A stretch of DNA of 64,000 bases, taken from positions 2,356,001 to 2,420,000 of the forward strand of contig CM065307.1 of assembly GCA_033032175.1 (NCBI GenBank), read 5' to 3'. The notes beneath the pieces are model-generated. The model was not told the origin of the DNA. It ran no database searches and saw only the letters and a list, made by a program, of their open reading frames with translations. Position numbers and translations under genes: made by a program. Numbering within the stretch: the first letter of the stretch is position 1; each line of letters starts with the position of its first letter. Shown piece by piece: positions 48,396 to 59,795 of this stretch. This DNA comes from Saturnia japonica (Eukaryota; Arthropoda; Insecta; Lepidoptera; Saturniidae).

Positions 48396-50490
48396 CTACC
48401 CAACGTCTACGCTATCCTCTGAGCTTGGCAGAGGTAGTTGCGGCGCCATTCCCTTAGTGGGTGGCGGCTTACAGGCAGCTCCAGTCATCTGGTGATTCGC
48501 CGGCCTCCCGGCGTCGGCACACAAGGCGCAGTGGAGCTTTTTTGACTGCACACTCCAGCGCCTTGTGGCCAGGCTGCCCGCACTGGAAACACAGGGCTCC
48601 GCGGTCTATCGTCGACGGGCAGAGCGGGCGCGTGTGTCCCACACCCATGCACTTGAAACAGCGCATGGGCCCACTCTCCAAAAGGCGCACACGCGGTGAA
48701 TTCCACCCGACCAACAGACGGCCTGCCTCAACCAGCACCCTGGCAGCAGCGGCTGGGAGCGATAAGTGCACCGCTCCCATGCCCCAGCCATATGTGCGTA
48801 TATCACCAGCCCTGATAAGGGCTGGCTCACAGCCTCCTTTCTTGGCTGCAGCTACCACCACATCATGGGCCGACACCGAGTCGTCCAAGCCGACCACACG
48901 AACATTCGCCTTTTTAATAGGCCTAGCAACGGTAGCCTCCCCCGCCAGCACATCCTGTAATATTTTGACGATCTGGTCCGCTTGCTCAGAGCCACGCGAG
49001 CCACGGTCGCTGTTGCCCTAATCAAAATGTTCTCGACTCCGAGATCCGCCAGCACGACTTGATCCTGAGCCTTTAGAAGAGCCGCCTTATAGCTTAGCCC
49101 CCCCCGCCAAGGCCTCTGGCTGCAGCGTAATAAGCACTGCAGCTGAGCGCGGTGTCGAGGGAAGCTTCGCCTGCCGCACTGCCGCATCAGTCCTCGATAT
49201 CGCAGAGGGCTTCTTCCTTCTACGTCGACGACGAGTCACCGTTGTCCACTCTGAAGCAGCCGTCGTTGGTAAGCTCGGTGCACGTGCAGCGGCCTCGCCC
49301 AAGGTGCAGTCCATCTCCAGGGGCTTCCGGGGACGGTCAGCTGCCGTCGGACTCTTCACACGGAGTGCATGGGTAGTATCCGCTGATTTGGGTACTGCAG
49401 ATTTAGCAGCAGCGGTGGCTTTTGAAAACCCATCAGCAGCCAGAGGGGGCGAATCACTGGGGCAGGGAGGAGACGGTCCTCCAGGGCCTCAATTTGGCTG
49501 GTCACTACCTCCCCCATTGTAACCCGGAGAGATTGTTCCATCCTCCCCATGTGCTCCCCCAACGCATCCACCAACATCTGTTGCAGAGAACCCTGACCCT
49601 GGACGATCTCCGGCAGCACTTGTGACAACGGCAGCACAGGAGGAACCTCTGCCCGACTGCGCAACGCGGAGAGCTCCGCCTTGAGACCGTCGACCTCCTG
49701 ACGAAGCCTCCTCGTCTCGCGCCGGAGAAGGAGGGTCTCCTATGCCACCGTGCGTACTAGAGCCGTTGTGGTAACCTCTTGGAGGGTCCAAGCTGCCTCC
49801 TTTAATTTTTTAACATACGTGCCCTTGAGGTGGCCAGATTTTTTGGCCACGTCGATGATCGCATCGACTTTCTCTTTGGCCAGAGCCCTCAACCTTTCTG
49901 GATCGAGGAACTTTATACCATCGAATACTGCAATATCTGCAAGGCCATCAGCCTCATCCGCAACGTCACCAGGCTCATCTGCCACTTTGCCACAATCGTC
50001 GGAGCCCGAAGACTCGGGAAGCGGACAGTCCTGTGGCGCCCAACCAGGAACTGAGGCACGCGTCAATCCCGCAGCGGAGCCCGGGTCATGGGCTTTACCT
50101 CTTCGTGCCGTAGTGACTTTGCATGGAGGAGGGGAATACGTATCTCCTGCACTGGTCTCGTCTAAAAATATGGTCCTCTTCCTGCACTGAACACCAGCCA
50201 ACGTTATAAAGCTAGTGGAGTGCTCGGCCCAATGCTTGACCGCAAATTGGTCAAGCTCCAAATTCCTATCCAGGACCACACTGGGTAAATCAGTTGCCGT
50301 ATTCGTCGCCAAAGTCGTCGTTTTGGTAAGATCATCCGTCCGTTTGCTCGCCAAGTTTGTTGCGGTTACTTGCCTATCGCGCAAAATTCTGCCAAAGAAG
50401 ACGTGGGGCTGCCCGGGCTAAGCCCGGAGAGGGATTCTCCTTTTGGGTACCCTCTTGGGGTAGTTTATTTTTAAATTTTGCTCTGTCCAT
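48396..50490 (-). pseudogene. Gag-like ORF1 of the R1-clade element, frameshifted
   Basis: Likely start ATG at 50490 (MDRAKFKNKLPQEG). The reading is carried by several frames: 50384-49740, then past a TAG at 49740-49742 in the same frame to about 49465, then 49465-49100, 49100-49000, 49000-48540, and the last frame to TAG at 48396. Frame changes fall near 50390, 49465, a C-run at 49098-49105, near 49000, and an A-run (T-run on plus) near 48540. Recognisable parts are a basic-leucine coiled coil just after the TAG (RRETRRLRQEVDGLKAEL), a basic cluster RRRRRRKK near 49215, a domain ending VGLDDSVSAHDVVVAA, and knuckles CFKCMGVGHTRPLC, CFQCGQPGHKALEC and a third of form CALC-x7-H-x5-C just past the last frameshift. 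The protein would bind element RNA in a ribonucleoprotein. This copy cannot make it intact. Confidence 0.8.
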
Positions 50491-50804
50491 ACTCTCGTTT
50501 CTCTCCCATCAGTTTGCGGTACGCCTGCCGGGATCGGTATGAAAACAACCAATCCCGCCAGCCGCTGCCCGGAACTGGGCCCTTGGGCTCAAACTGAGCC
50601 CTCATCGGCCCCAGCCCGGTACTGGGTGCGCGGTCGCACATACCACACCCAGGAGCTTTTAAAGGCCCTCCAGCCGGCACTCCTCCATAGTCCCCTGTGA
50701 TAAGCAGAGGGATACCAGGAGGAGCGCGTCAGAAATTAGCCGCCGACCAAACTGGTCGACGTTGCCCGGGGTACACCGCGAGGAGGTTTCTGACATCGTA
50801 CCCC

Positions 50805-50816
50805 TCGTGGGCAGAC
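50805..50816. repeat. Target-site duplication, 5' side of the half-LINE
   Basis: Second copy of TCGTGGGCAGAC, abutting the element's 5' end. Confidence 0.9.
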
Positions 50817-51714
50817 CTGCCGCAAGGTGAACCGACGTCGTGGCAAAGGTTGCGGTAAGCCGTTGGATGCGGGCAGCATAGGGCCGGTCATTGTGGCGAT
50901 CTTTGGGGGAGGCCTATATCCATGAAGGAACGTCTTTCAGTTGAAATAATGATAAATAATGTATAGTTCAATTTGTTAAATCAGATTTATTAACAACTAA
51001 TAAAAATGATTACAAATACTTATCTAAACTATAATGGTATTTCATTTCATTTCAGTTTTTTTTTTAAATATTTTTTAAATTAATTATTAGTCGATCTGTT
51101 AACATTAAAATCGTAAGCCAAAAATAATTGAAAAATATTATTTTTAGATTATTTAATTACATCTAGTATACATTTTTTTTCGTACCGTGTTATAGTGAAA
51201 TAGTAGTACATGCTATCATCTGTCATCGGAACTGGGCGAGTGTGTGTAATTTACTCAGTATTTTTATTTTCTTATAACAAACACGAAACGTTACAATAGT
51301 CGGTTGTTGATCAATTTACGTATATAAAACTACATTATTAACATTAACAGTGACATTACTCATTTTTGGGGAGGATGGAGAGGATAAGTTAGATGGAAAG
51401 AAAAACGAATGAAGAGGTCCTGAACATAGTGAAAGAGAGGTGGATATTACTGGAGATTATTTAAAATAGGAGGAGAAATTTTCTGGAGCATTTAATTTGG
51501 TATGACGACTTAATAAAAACGATAATACAAGGAAACATTGATGGAAAAATTAAGGAAGACCAAGAAGGACATACATTCAGCAGGAGAAGTAAAAAATAGG
51601 CGTCGTGTCGTATCACGATGTCAAGAGAAAGGCACAGTGTAGGGAGAGCTGGAGATTGCACCACCGACAAGAGCATCATCGCTCTTAAATTTTAAGATGA
51701 CCTCAAAAAGAAAA

Positions 51715-52060
51715 AGGAATCCTTATAGGATCACTTCGTTTTCCGGCTGTACATCTGTCTGTCGGTCAAGACCCTTTTTCTTAGGAGTGCGTGGAGGTTA
51801 AGTTGAAGTTAATATCAAATACTCAAGTCTGCAATCCTTTAAAACTGTGATAAAACCATACTTCTAAGTCAACGCAATCAAAAGATACGGTTGAAGCAAT
51901 GTCTTATGCCACAAGTAAAGAAAAAACCTCGAAATCGGTAAATTTGTAAGTACATCACACATTTGTGATTACCAACTTATTTGCAGTTGGTATACTGACC
52001 GCGGCATATATCAATGAATGGGAAAACGAGGGTCGAAGTTACTCGGATGGTCTTGAAATT
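51715..52060. repeat. Family F repeat, second copy
   Basis: CTTATAGGATCACTTCGTTT, CTGTCTGTCGGTCAAGACCC, GATTACCAACTTATTTGCAG, CATATATCAATGAATGGGAA. Confidence 0.6.
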
Positions 52061-52243
52061 TACGAAATCGTTTAAAACAAAGGAAAATTCGTTATTTTTA
52101 GACATTGTTTTATTGATAACGTAATTTTACCGATAAGCTCTGTGTATACTGCTTATGCCTTTGTGTACCTACAAATATATACTCGATATTTCTAGCTGAT
52201 TGTTGACAAGTTTTACTCAGGTCGTATGGATTAAATAAAAATT

Positions 52244-52575
52244 ATGTGTGCAATTCACACGTGGTAGAAGTGAAACCTTCACATCTATTTTTTTTTTTTT
52301 TTAGAAAATAATCAAATACACAGTAATTTAAAGTTTATGAAAATGTACATACAAACATTATTCACAATATCATTTTCAATGAATGCACATTTGAAATATT
52401 CATGGTAACTTAACACAATATCAATCTGTAACAGAATGTCATAAGTGTTGTCTAAAAAGTGTTTGTTTCGTTCCTTTTTGGCGAGGTAATAAAATCTCTT
52501 TTTACGTCGTTTTCACTTTTCGTTTCATCAACTTTCAAATCACAACGTTACTAAAGAAGTTTTCACTTCAAAATT
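52244..52575 (-). repeat. Family E repeat, inverted
   Basis: CAATTCACACGTGGTAGAAG, GAATGTCATAAGTGTTGTCT and CAACTTTCAAATCACAACGT are the reverse complement of the other two copies. Confidence 0.65.
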
Positions 52576-53085
52576 ACATCCTTTATTCAATACTTCAATC
52601 AATTTAATATAGAAATTTCGCGTACTCCGAAGTATGGGAATAACGGCCAGATGTTATCATTTGTCATTCATTTGGGGCGGTCTGCGGTTACTGACGTCAT
52701 TTGTTTTTCGTAACTGAAAACCGCGCGGCACGCCTATGTGCCATTCCACCGGTTTCTTTTTTATTTATAGCTACTTAATTTATATATTATTCTATAATTT
52801 AGAAGCAATGATAGTTTAGTCGATAGCATGTACAGGCTTCTTGCAATCAGCATGAGCTTTCGCTGAAGGAATACATCGTGATGAAATCATAGCATGGTGG
52901 TAAAGCTTTTGTGGCGTGTAAATTAATAAACAATTAAATTGAAATTAAAATACATATTCATTACAAAAAATTATAGCATAATAAAATAAATACCTATAAA
53001 AATAATTATATGTTAAAATTAGTTATTATTATTAATTATTATTGAAACACAAATTTATCAAATAATTATTAGAACTAGCGGTCAC

Positions 53086-53436
53086 CCAGTGATCGAAATT
53101 CGGCCAGCGACTTTTTAATCATAGACTATTTTCTGTTTGACTTTTGCAGTATGAACCTAAACAATGAATATTACATATATCACTTGCTGTCACTTTTCAT
53201 CGAGTGACCATGTCAATATTTTGGAGGGTCTCAGTTCAATGGCACTGTTCGGGTTAGGATTCGCAGTATTAATTAATTTAATTTAATATATTAGTAACAG
53301 ATATTATACATAAATTTTTGCTTTCTGCACTCCTTCTCCATATAAACTTTAACCATGCCAAATCACAGTCTTCCGTGCACGCAATACGCTTGAAAAGGGG
53401 TAGAAAGCTTTTGCTTCACGTATTAATATATAGATA
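53086..53436 (+). repeat. Family A interspersed repeat
   Basis: CTAGCGGTCACCCAGTGATC to TTCACGTATTAATATATAGA; colinear with 36966-37330. Confidence 0.75.
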
Positions 53437-53439
53437 AGA

Positions 53440-53690
53440 AATTTTATATTATTATGAATTATATAAAAGTATAATTTAAAAGTCATTAATTTTGTAATAT
53501 AACATTTTATTAAATCATTTAAATGCTTTCTAAATAAATTTAAGTTTAATTCATTATAGGTGTTTGGTATTTTATAATAGATTTTAGGTGCTATACAAAA
53601 AATACTTTTCCACATAAGAGTAGTCCTAGAGATGCGAATACACAACTGAGAATTAACAAAATTATCTAAAGACCTGAAAAGCTAAATAGC
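53440..53690 (-). pseudogene. LINE reverse-transcriptase C-terminal tail
   Basis: Minus-strand frame (98 codons from 53645) gives MCIRISRTTLMWKSIFCIAP, KIYYKIPNTYNELNLNLF and RKHLNDLI, the typical post-RT tail of insect non-LTR elements. It directly abuts the end of a family A repeat at about 53436. No upstream RT is visible. Confidence 0.55.
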
Positions 53691-55089
53691 ATATGTTCTA
53701 TGTCCCCTCGAAGCGAAGAATTAGATACGGTATGCTGAATATGAAAGAGAATACAAGAAACGACAAGCAGACTGTGACGAGGGAACAACAGACTGTGAAC
53801 AGTGAACTTATCCTCATTTTGTCTTCATGTGAAAATCAGTTCCTTTAAACTCTATATACGAGCCTAACAATAAAGGAATAATAACTAATATGCTTTACAA
53901 ATTCATAAATTCCAAACTGTCAGTCAGTTTAACTCAATTTAAATAGGTCCGCAGTTAGTGTAATACAGTTATTTATCAAGTTACCTAAGTTACCAAGTCA
54001 ACTGCATCGGAAACTTCGATACTATCTCCGAAGTTATACTTAAGAACTATACAGATTCATATTGCGTCGCGCATTTTTACCTATATTTTTTAATCTGATT
54101 TTAGTGTTACAATTTATACAAATTGAATTGTTTAGTTAGCATGACGAATTTTTAATCACTTAACCACTTAAAGTTTAAAACTGATATCCTTATAATTTAA
54201 TTTTAGCTGATGAACACGTTAAACTTGGAAAGAGAATCGATTCAAGAGCAACCATCGGAATACACTAATCGATGCTTGAGCTCAGATTTTCAAACGGAAG
54301 ACATAAGTTAGCCAGTTTAAATACTTGTTATTACAACGAAAGAGTTTTTCACATACTAAAAGACTTTAATTTATAAACCTTTACAAACTTCACACTACAT
54401 GTCACTACTTTTCATTGACAATAGTTATAGGTATATACATTATTTGTTTATTAAACTGCAATACTGTAGGTCTTTAATTAACTACATGACATTTAATATT
54501 ACATTATATAGTATACTTACATTTTCATCACAATATAATGTTTTCTTTATATTTAGAACGAAATTCAAAGTTTTTTTAAATTCAATTCAAGGCAATTCGA
54601 CAAAACCACACACATACATTACATAAAATATATTTTATGAAAAAAAAATTGCTTTGTGTTTTATCAGCAGTTATATAATATTGTAATTATGACATGAGTG
54701 GTAAATTAGAGTTTTGTATGTTACAAAATGTCTTTAGAACATAAGGAAGCTTCGAGAAGCGACAACTATTTCTAAGCGAGCGTCGCCGCGCCGCGCCGTC
54801 TCAAAACGCCCTCAACTCTCGGAGTGTTAATAGTAACACCAGTTAGTAGTTATCATCTTGGCTTTAGAAACGCTCCTATCATAGTTCAAAGCTGTTTAAA
54901 TTTAATTATGAGAATATTATTATAATGGAAACAGATCAAATCAAATAGATAATATATATATATATAACTAAAGACAGTAAATATTTCAATAAAAGGGAAA
55001 TACACAATATATGCGTATTTCTTCCTAGTAATATTCAATTTGTTAATTACTTTCATATATCTTATTATATTAAGTGAGCAATTCTTGTG

Positions 55090-55091
<2 letters not shown>
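53691..55091. other. AT-rich stretch with a small GC-rich island
   Basis: GAGCGTCGCCGCGCCGCGCC near 54780-54800 is a GC-rich spot in otherwise AT-rich sequence; no gene or promoter context seen. Confidence 0.4.
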
Positions 55092-55150
<59 letters not shown>

Positions 55151-55290
55151 GTAATTGGTTTCTCGAAAACGGCTCCAATGATTTCGATGAAACTTTGCAT
55201 TTAGATAATGTTTTACGTTCCAAGTTTACCTAGATAGGTGTTTTTCTTTTTTTGTTTATAAGACACCGAGTACAGCTCGGTTGTCCAGAT
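55092..55290 (-). repeat. (TA)n microsatellite followed by family K repeat
   Basis: Roughly 55 bp of TA repeats (55092-55148), then GGCTCCAATGATTTCGATGA, AAACTTTGCATTTAGATAAT and CCTAGATAGGTGTTTTTCTT, the reverse complement of blocks at 27075-27190. Weaker relatives at 10360-10490 and 19090-19210. The 104-codon frame here is a microsatellite artefact. Confidence 0.7.
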
Positions 55291-55522
55291 ATTTTAATTA
55301 AACAGGATTGTTTGGCAAAGTTGTAATATACGATCCACGAATCTCTTATCATAATGAAACTAAATTATTACTGATTTGAACTGACGGAAAAAAGTTGATT
55401 ATATACGTCTGTCATTGGTTGCTAGGCAACGCTTTGTAATTAAACATTCTTTATCTAAATTTACTGAAGTATAAGTCTGATTTGCCGCTGGAGGGGAGTT
55501 GGGTCTGCGGGTCCACTTAGTA

Positions 55523-55801
55523 ATAACATAACATACCATCACGCCTATATGCCCGAAGGGTTAGGCTGAAGTGTACTAATGTACACTCACAGTTCGCCGA
55601 GTATATTTTTTAGGTCCCATGTAATAGGGGGCGAGCCTATTGCCATTAATCGGGCACAAAGCCAAACTCCGAGCTGCTACTGAGAATTTTAAAATTTTAA
55701 TTACAAAAACCCCAATAACACTTTATTCGACCTGGGGAATCGAACCCAGGACCTCGATCATAGTAGTCGCGCTTACGGCCACTAGGCTAATGAGGCAGTT
55801 A
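55523..55801 (-). mobile_element. tRNA-derived SINE 1, copy c
   Basis: Best preserved copy: ATAACATAACATACCATCAC, CACAAAGCCAAACTCCGAGC, GGGGAATCGAACCCAGGACC (inverse B box), GCTTACGGCCACTAGGCTAA (inverse A box). The 76-codon frame at 55640-55870 lies in it and is not a gene. Confidence 0.8.
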
Positions 55802-56751
55802 ATAAATACTCTTAAAATCAAAATAAAATTAATCACTCTTTTGACTTCAATTATCAGTTACCGGATTTAGGCTAAGTCCCAGAGCTATATGGCGGAAAAA
55901 TTTAATGGTTTGATATAGTTTTGTGAACGCATGAAAATATACATATAAATATATAGATTATAACATACATATATACATTTTTAGATTTTTTTACAATTAG
56001 GGATATTCAGTAAAATTACTTTAACCAGACCCCAGAAGGCGCTGGTCTATGTTGAAGGGAAAGGAAGCAGGTACCTTGTCGCTCCACGTCTCCCGTTCCA
56101 TAGGTCGCAAGTTCTGGTTTCCCGATAAGCACTAATAATATAGTTCAGTGCGGGCGCGGGGTAATTTTAAAACGCTTTAGCCGAGCGTTTAAACGTCTAA
56201 GCTTATTTAATAAGAATTGAAAAAATGAAACAGAGAAGCTAAATCCACCTTCAGTCATTGTAACTGACCGTCAATTGCTAAGTGCACATTGCCCCGCTGG
56301 TTTTGATTTTAATATAATAATCAACAAACTAAGAGAGGCTTTTGGCTTGGTAGTCAATAGAATTATCGCCTTAAGAAATTGTATAGCGATGTTAATAAAA
56401 ATAATATTGATATTGACCTCTTTAACTGCTCTTTCTGGAATTTTCGCTGAAAATTATATAAACCCTTCAATATTTCATTTGATTTGTAGCGATCTTTATA
56501 TTTGTAATTTGATTTTGTTTTTGTTGGGGTTGTACTGCGGCATACTTTAATAAAATGTGCACATCTGTAAAGATACTTCACACAGTCCTTAAATTTTGAT
56601 GTATTTGTTATTGTAATATTTTGTGAATAATATAAATTATATAAAGTGATCTTTCTTTGGAAGAAATTTTTGTGCTGAGACTTAATTTCACAGTTTCATA
56701 TAGGTACACTCAATTTAAAAATCTACCTTCGAACACCTTTCAAGTGTGTTC
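55802..56751. other. AT-rich stretch before the 18S fragment
   Basis: A moderately GC-rich patch at about 56030-56160 is unrecognised; the opposing frames 56275-56550 and 56363-56581 are unsupported. Confidence 0.4.
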
Positions 56752-56905
56752 CATGTCTCAGTGCAAGCAGTATTAAGGGGATACTTCGAATGGCTCAATA
56801 TGTCAGTTTTGGTTCCTTAGATCTTACTCAGTTACTTGGATAACTGTGGTAATTCTAGAGCTAACACATGCAATCAGAACTCTGACCAGTGATGGGAAAT
56901 AATGC
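56752..56905 (+). rRNA. Dispersed partial 18S rRNA fragment (pseudogene)
   Basis: About 150 bp matching the 5' domain of eukaryotic 18S rRNA: CATGTCTCAGTGCAAGCAG, TTAAGGGGATACTTCGAATG, TTGGTTCCTTAGATCTTACT, TACTTGGATAACTGTGGTAA, TTCTAGAGCTAACACATGCA, CTCTGACCAGTGATGG. Substitutions at many sites and AT-rich flanks on both sides show that it is not part of an rDNA unit. No poly(A) or clear target duplication. Confidence 0.85.
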
Positions 56906-57324
56906 ATAATAATACTATAATGTATAAAATAGAATCAATATTTCTACTACAGTTTGTTTTTACGAAGTATTATTTATTATTGAAACGCATTCGAGTAGCC
57001 GCGCTGAAGTCGAGAGACATTCCACTTGTTATGATATTCTTACATAAAGTTTTATTATCAACATTTATTAACAATCTATGGTGAGTTTTTTATTCCCACA
57101 GAGTGAAATGACATTTCATGTGTTGCTAGTTTATTGTCTTTTTAAAATAGTGATGTCACCAATCGATACTAATTATAAGCCCATATGAGATATTATACAT
57201 ATTAGTAAGTTTTTTTCAAAAAACATTGAACCATTCAAATGTGAACCCAGAATAAGGGAGACGAATTCACATCTCTCGTGGGTCAACAAAAACGCTATTT
57301 TTTTTTAGATTTTTAAGTGAAAAC

Positions 57325-57430
57325 TTCATTATCCGCATTGGGCGATTTTTGGTAGGGAAAAAACTTATAGGTGTGCGTGTCCTTTACGTCACCGATGACC
57401 TCGACATGTTCGTGACGTATTGCGTTGCAT
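57325..57430 (+). repeat. Family M repeat fragment
   Basis: CATTGGGCGATTTTTGGTAG, GTCACCGATGACCTCGACAT; same orientation as 38283-38400. Confidence 0.6.
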
Positions 57431-58369
57431 ATACTCGACTGTATTGACTTTTTGGATGTGTAAAATCTTGTGATTTAGCGTTATCGACTTGTTCTGCGAT
57501 AATTCAGACTATAAATGAAGTGAAAATTCAAAATTGACTTTTCAGTTCTGCCGGCAATCCTATGAGTGCCTTATGCTTTTTTTTTATATTTGTTCGCTAT
57601 AATCTTTTAATTTCGGGTATGTTGAATAAACAAAATGTTTACATTAATAAATAAAACCCTCAATTCGGTATTTAAAATCTTACAACTCAAATAATTGTAC
57701 CATAAAATGTACGTTAACACAACACTACGAAAATAAATGTGACAACATTATTTTCAAGTTTGACGTTAGTGATTGTCAATTCACTCCGTGGGAATAATGA
57801 ACGCCGTATAAAAGGTACAATAAAATTTATATCGATAATGTTAAATAAATTTTACAATGATATAAAAATACTATGCATGCACATGATATATAAAATTGAT
57901 TTAACATTGGATCTTGGTAGTTACTATTTGATTTTTAGTCTAGCATATAAATTCCCAACAATAAAAACTCACAACGCAATAAAAATCAAATTGCATTCTT
58001 ATTTTATACCACAGAGAGGTTTTACATTTTTTTAATTATTCGATTTGATTGTAAGGTTCTTTGTCTGGGTAATTATTGTTTTTTTTTTTTTTTTTATAAT
58101 GTCTCTTTTAATGTTACAAATAAATAAAGTTTCAATCAGAGCGAATACAATCAATTCAAAAAATCTCTGAGGATTTATTTTTAAACATCACGCAATGTCT
58201 ACTGGAATCATACTGGAATCGGTACTCAAAACTTCTAGCTATCTTTGGAATCTTCTTTCTTGTCGTTCGAGTTTGTAGAAGTTAATTGGTAATTGGTTAA
58301 TTTTTCTCAAATTATATGCATCTATCTACTAATTACTCAGAAAGACAAGATCAGACTCTCGGTCAGATA

Positions 58370-58690
58370 AAAATGCTTATTTTGGGTGATCCTTAGAAGA
58401 TAGACATACGCTTTTGCTGAGTTTTTTTTTAGGCATTTTAATGTCTACAATTATTTAGTACATTAATTTGATGTATGTCTCATGGTTTACTGAGTGTAAG
58501 CCTTTTAAGCACCCGAATTGATTCACCATGATCATTTTTTTTTATTTTTCTAAAATAAAATTATCCTAAGTTACTCCTGATAAAATCAGCTATCTTTCAG
58601 TGAAAGTTCCGTCAAAATCGGTCCAACCGTTTCGGAGATTACCCGAAACAAACAGACAGACTGACAAAATTTACAAAAATTTGTGCTTTG
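58370..58690. repeat. Family N repeat, longer copy
   Basis: TGCTTATTTTGGGTGATCCT, TTTGATGTATGTCTCATGGT, then GTTCCGTCAAAATCGGTCCA and CGTTTCGGAGATTACCCG, a common lepidopteran 3' sequence with a CAGACAGACTGACA tail. Confidence 0.6.
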
Positions 58691-58839
58691 ATAACAGTAC
58701 AGTATATACTTTCTTAAGCATTTAGTTAATAACTTGTATTTTAACTTTACAAACAGACACTTCGAATTTATTAATTGTATAGAATATAGTTTCAGTGGAT
58801 ATACAATCAGCGAGATACTTCGAGTCATCAACATCATTC

Positions 58840-58990
58840 ACATAAAGATCCACTCTAACAGTAAAACCTGCTTGACATGGTCCGTGAATGTATTGTCCGG
58901 CATATCAGTAATTTTCTTCGGGACCTTAATATACAACTTAACACTATATATAACAAAGTTATTAAAAAACACACTGGACAATTTTTTTTC
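58840..58990 (-). pseudogene. Jockey-like LINE C-terminal tail, second copy
   Basis: Minus strand reads SVKLYIKVPKKITDMPDNTF and TDHVKQVLL, aligned with KFYNKFPKNITDLPDNKFKDHV of the 31.7-kb copy. Flanking sequence shows no further RT domain. Confidence 0.65.
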
Positions 58991-59795
58991 TTTTGTGCTT
59001 TTTAATTGATTCCAGACGTCTTACTTAAATATTATATACTCCCACAATTAAAACGAATCTAACGACATCTCGTATGCCAAAATCCATCAAGACGTTTAGG
59101 CTACAGAGCATGCTAAAGAAATAGACATATAATGCATACAAGCCTACCTTACATACATATGCTCGAAAAACTAAACCCCACTTTTTCGCGGTTGGGTAAT
59201 AAGTTTATGCTTATTTTTTAGGGATTAGTCCCCAACACAAGAGGACATGCATAAAGTTAAAAGAAAAATGTGTCTGTTTTACATAAATCTCCCAGTATCA
59301 AACTGGTGGCTCCAACTTTCGCACGGAACTTTCCTTACAAACTATTGTACCGTACAAACGCAACTCCAGGCGAGGTACCGTCGCTTGCCGCACTGACTGT
59401 GATTCTAAACGATTTTTACATGTCACCCGATATTATGATAATTTAAAATGTTCCGGCTTTTTAAAAAATTATGTATTACCACTTACTAATAGTACCTTAT
59501 GCAGCCGTTGAGGAAACCAGGGACTTAGCTAAAAAGTTTTATTTACTAACTCCGTGACCATGACGGTGAGATGCGGCGTTGTCGAAGCACGCTGAAGTTT
59601 ATGAACTCAGGTATATTAAAAACATAGACTTTAAAAAAGGTACCCTAGGGAAATGACAGATTTGTAATATTTTCGAATTTATATTACTTATAATTTTCGA
59701 GGACCAACACGAGATAGTTTGTTTTAGACTATTATTATTATTTTACCTTTATTCCAAAACAATCACGTACCATTACTTTTTCTCTTTATATATTA

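Larger units (their letters stand above)
48197..50804 (-). mobile_element. R1-clade non-LTR element without ORF2 (half-LINE architecture)
   Basis: A GC-rich 2,608-bp block in AT-rich DNA, flanked by the 12-bp direct repeat TCGTGGGCAGAC (48185-48196 and 50805-50816). Read on the minus strand it has a roughly 310-nt 5' leader starting GGGGTACGATGTCAG, a gag-like ORF1 (50490-48396), about 185 nt of 3' UTR, and a poly(A) tail seen as 16 T at 48198-48213. The ORF1 layout (N-terminal acidic region, coiled coil, basic stretch, conserved pre-knuckle domain, three CCHC knuckles) is that of R1/TRAS/SART-type elements. No apurinic endonuclease or reverse transcriptase sequence is present: the 3' UTR begins straight after the third knuckle. 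It is therefore either a family that encodes ORF1 only or a copy with ORF2 deleted. The target-site duplication and tail show that it moved by target-primed reverse transcription in this form, or in a form with the same ends. Confidence 0.85.
48090..50955 (+). pseudogene. RTE-type LINE 3' fragment split by the half-LINE
   Basis: Pieces 48090-48196 and 50817-50955 form one remnant. With the insertion removed, the plus strand reads through peptides such as GRRIVGRPAAR and SRWMRAA, then GRSLWRSLGEAYI and a GTSFS-like end. This is the C-terminus of lepidopteran RTE-like endonuclease/reverse transcriptase proteins, followed by the usual ATGATA-rich end. Several stops make it inactive. The insertion point falls in the GRP codons. 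Confidence 0.75.

Noticed and set aside
48461..49021. 186-codon plus-strand frame
   Set aside because: Antisense shadow of the GC-rich gag region; the minus strand has zinc knuckles and conserved R1-type motifs.
54886..55200. 104-codon frame
   Set aside because: Driven by the (TA)n microsatellite (poly-Tyr/Ile).
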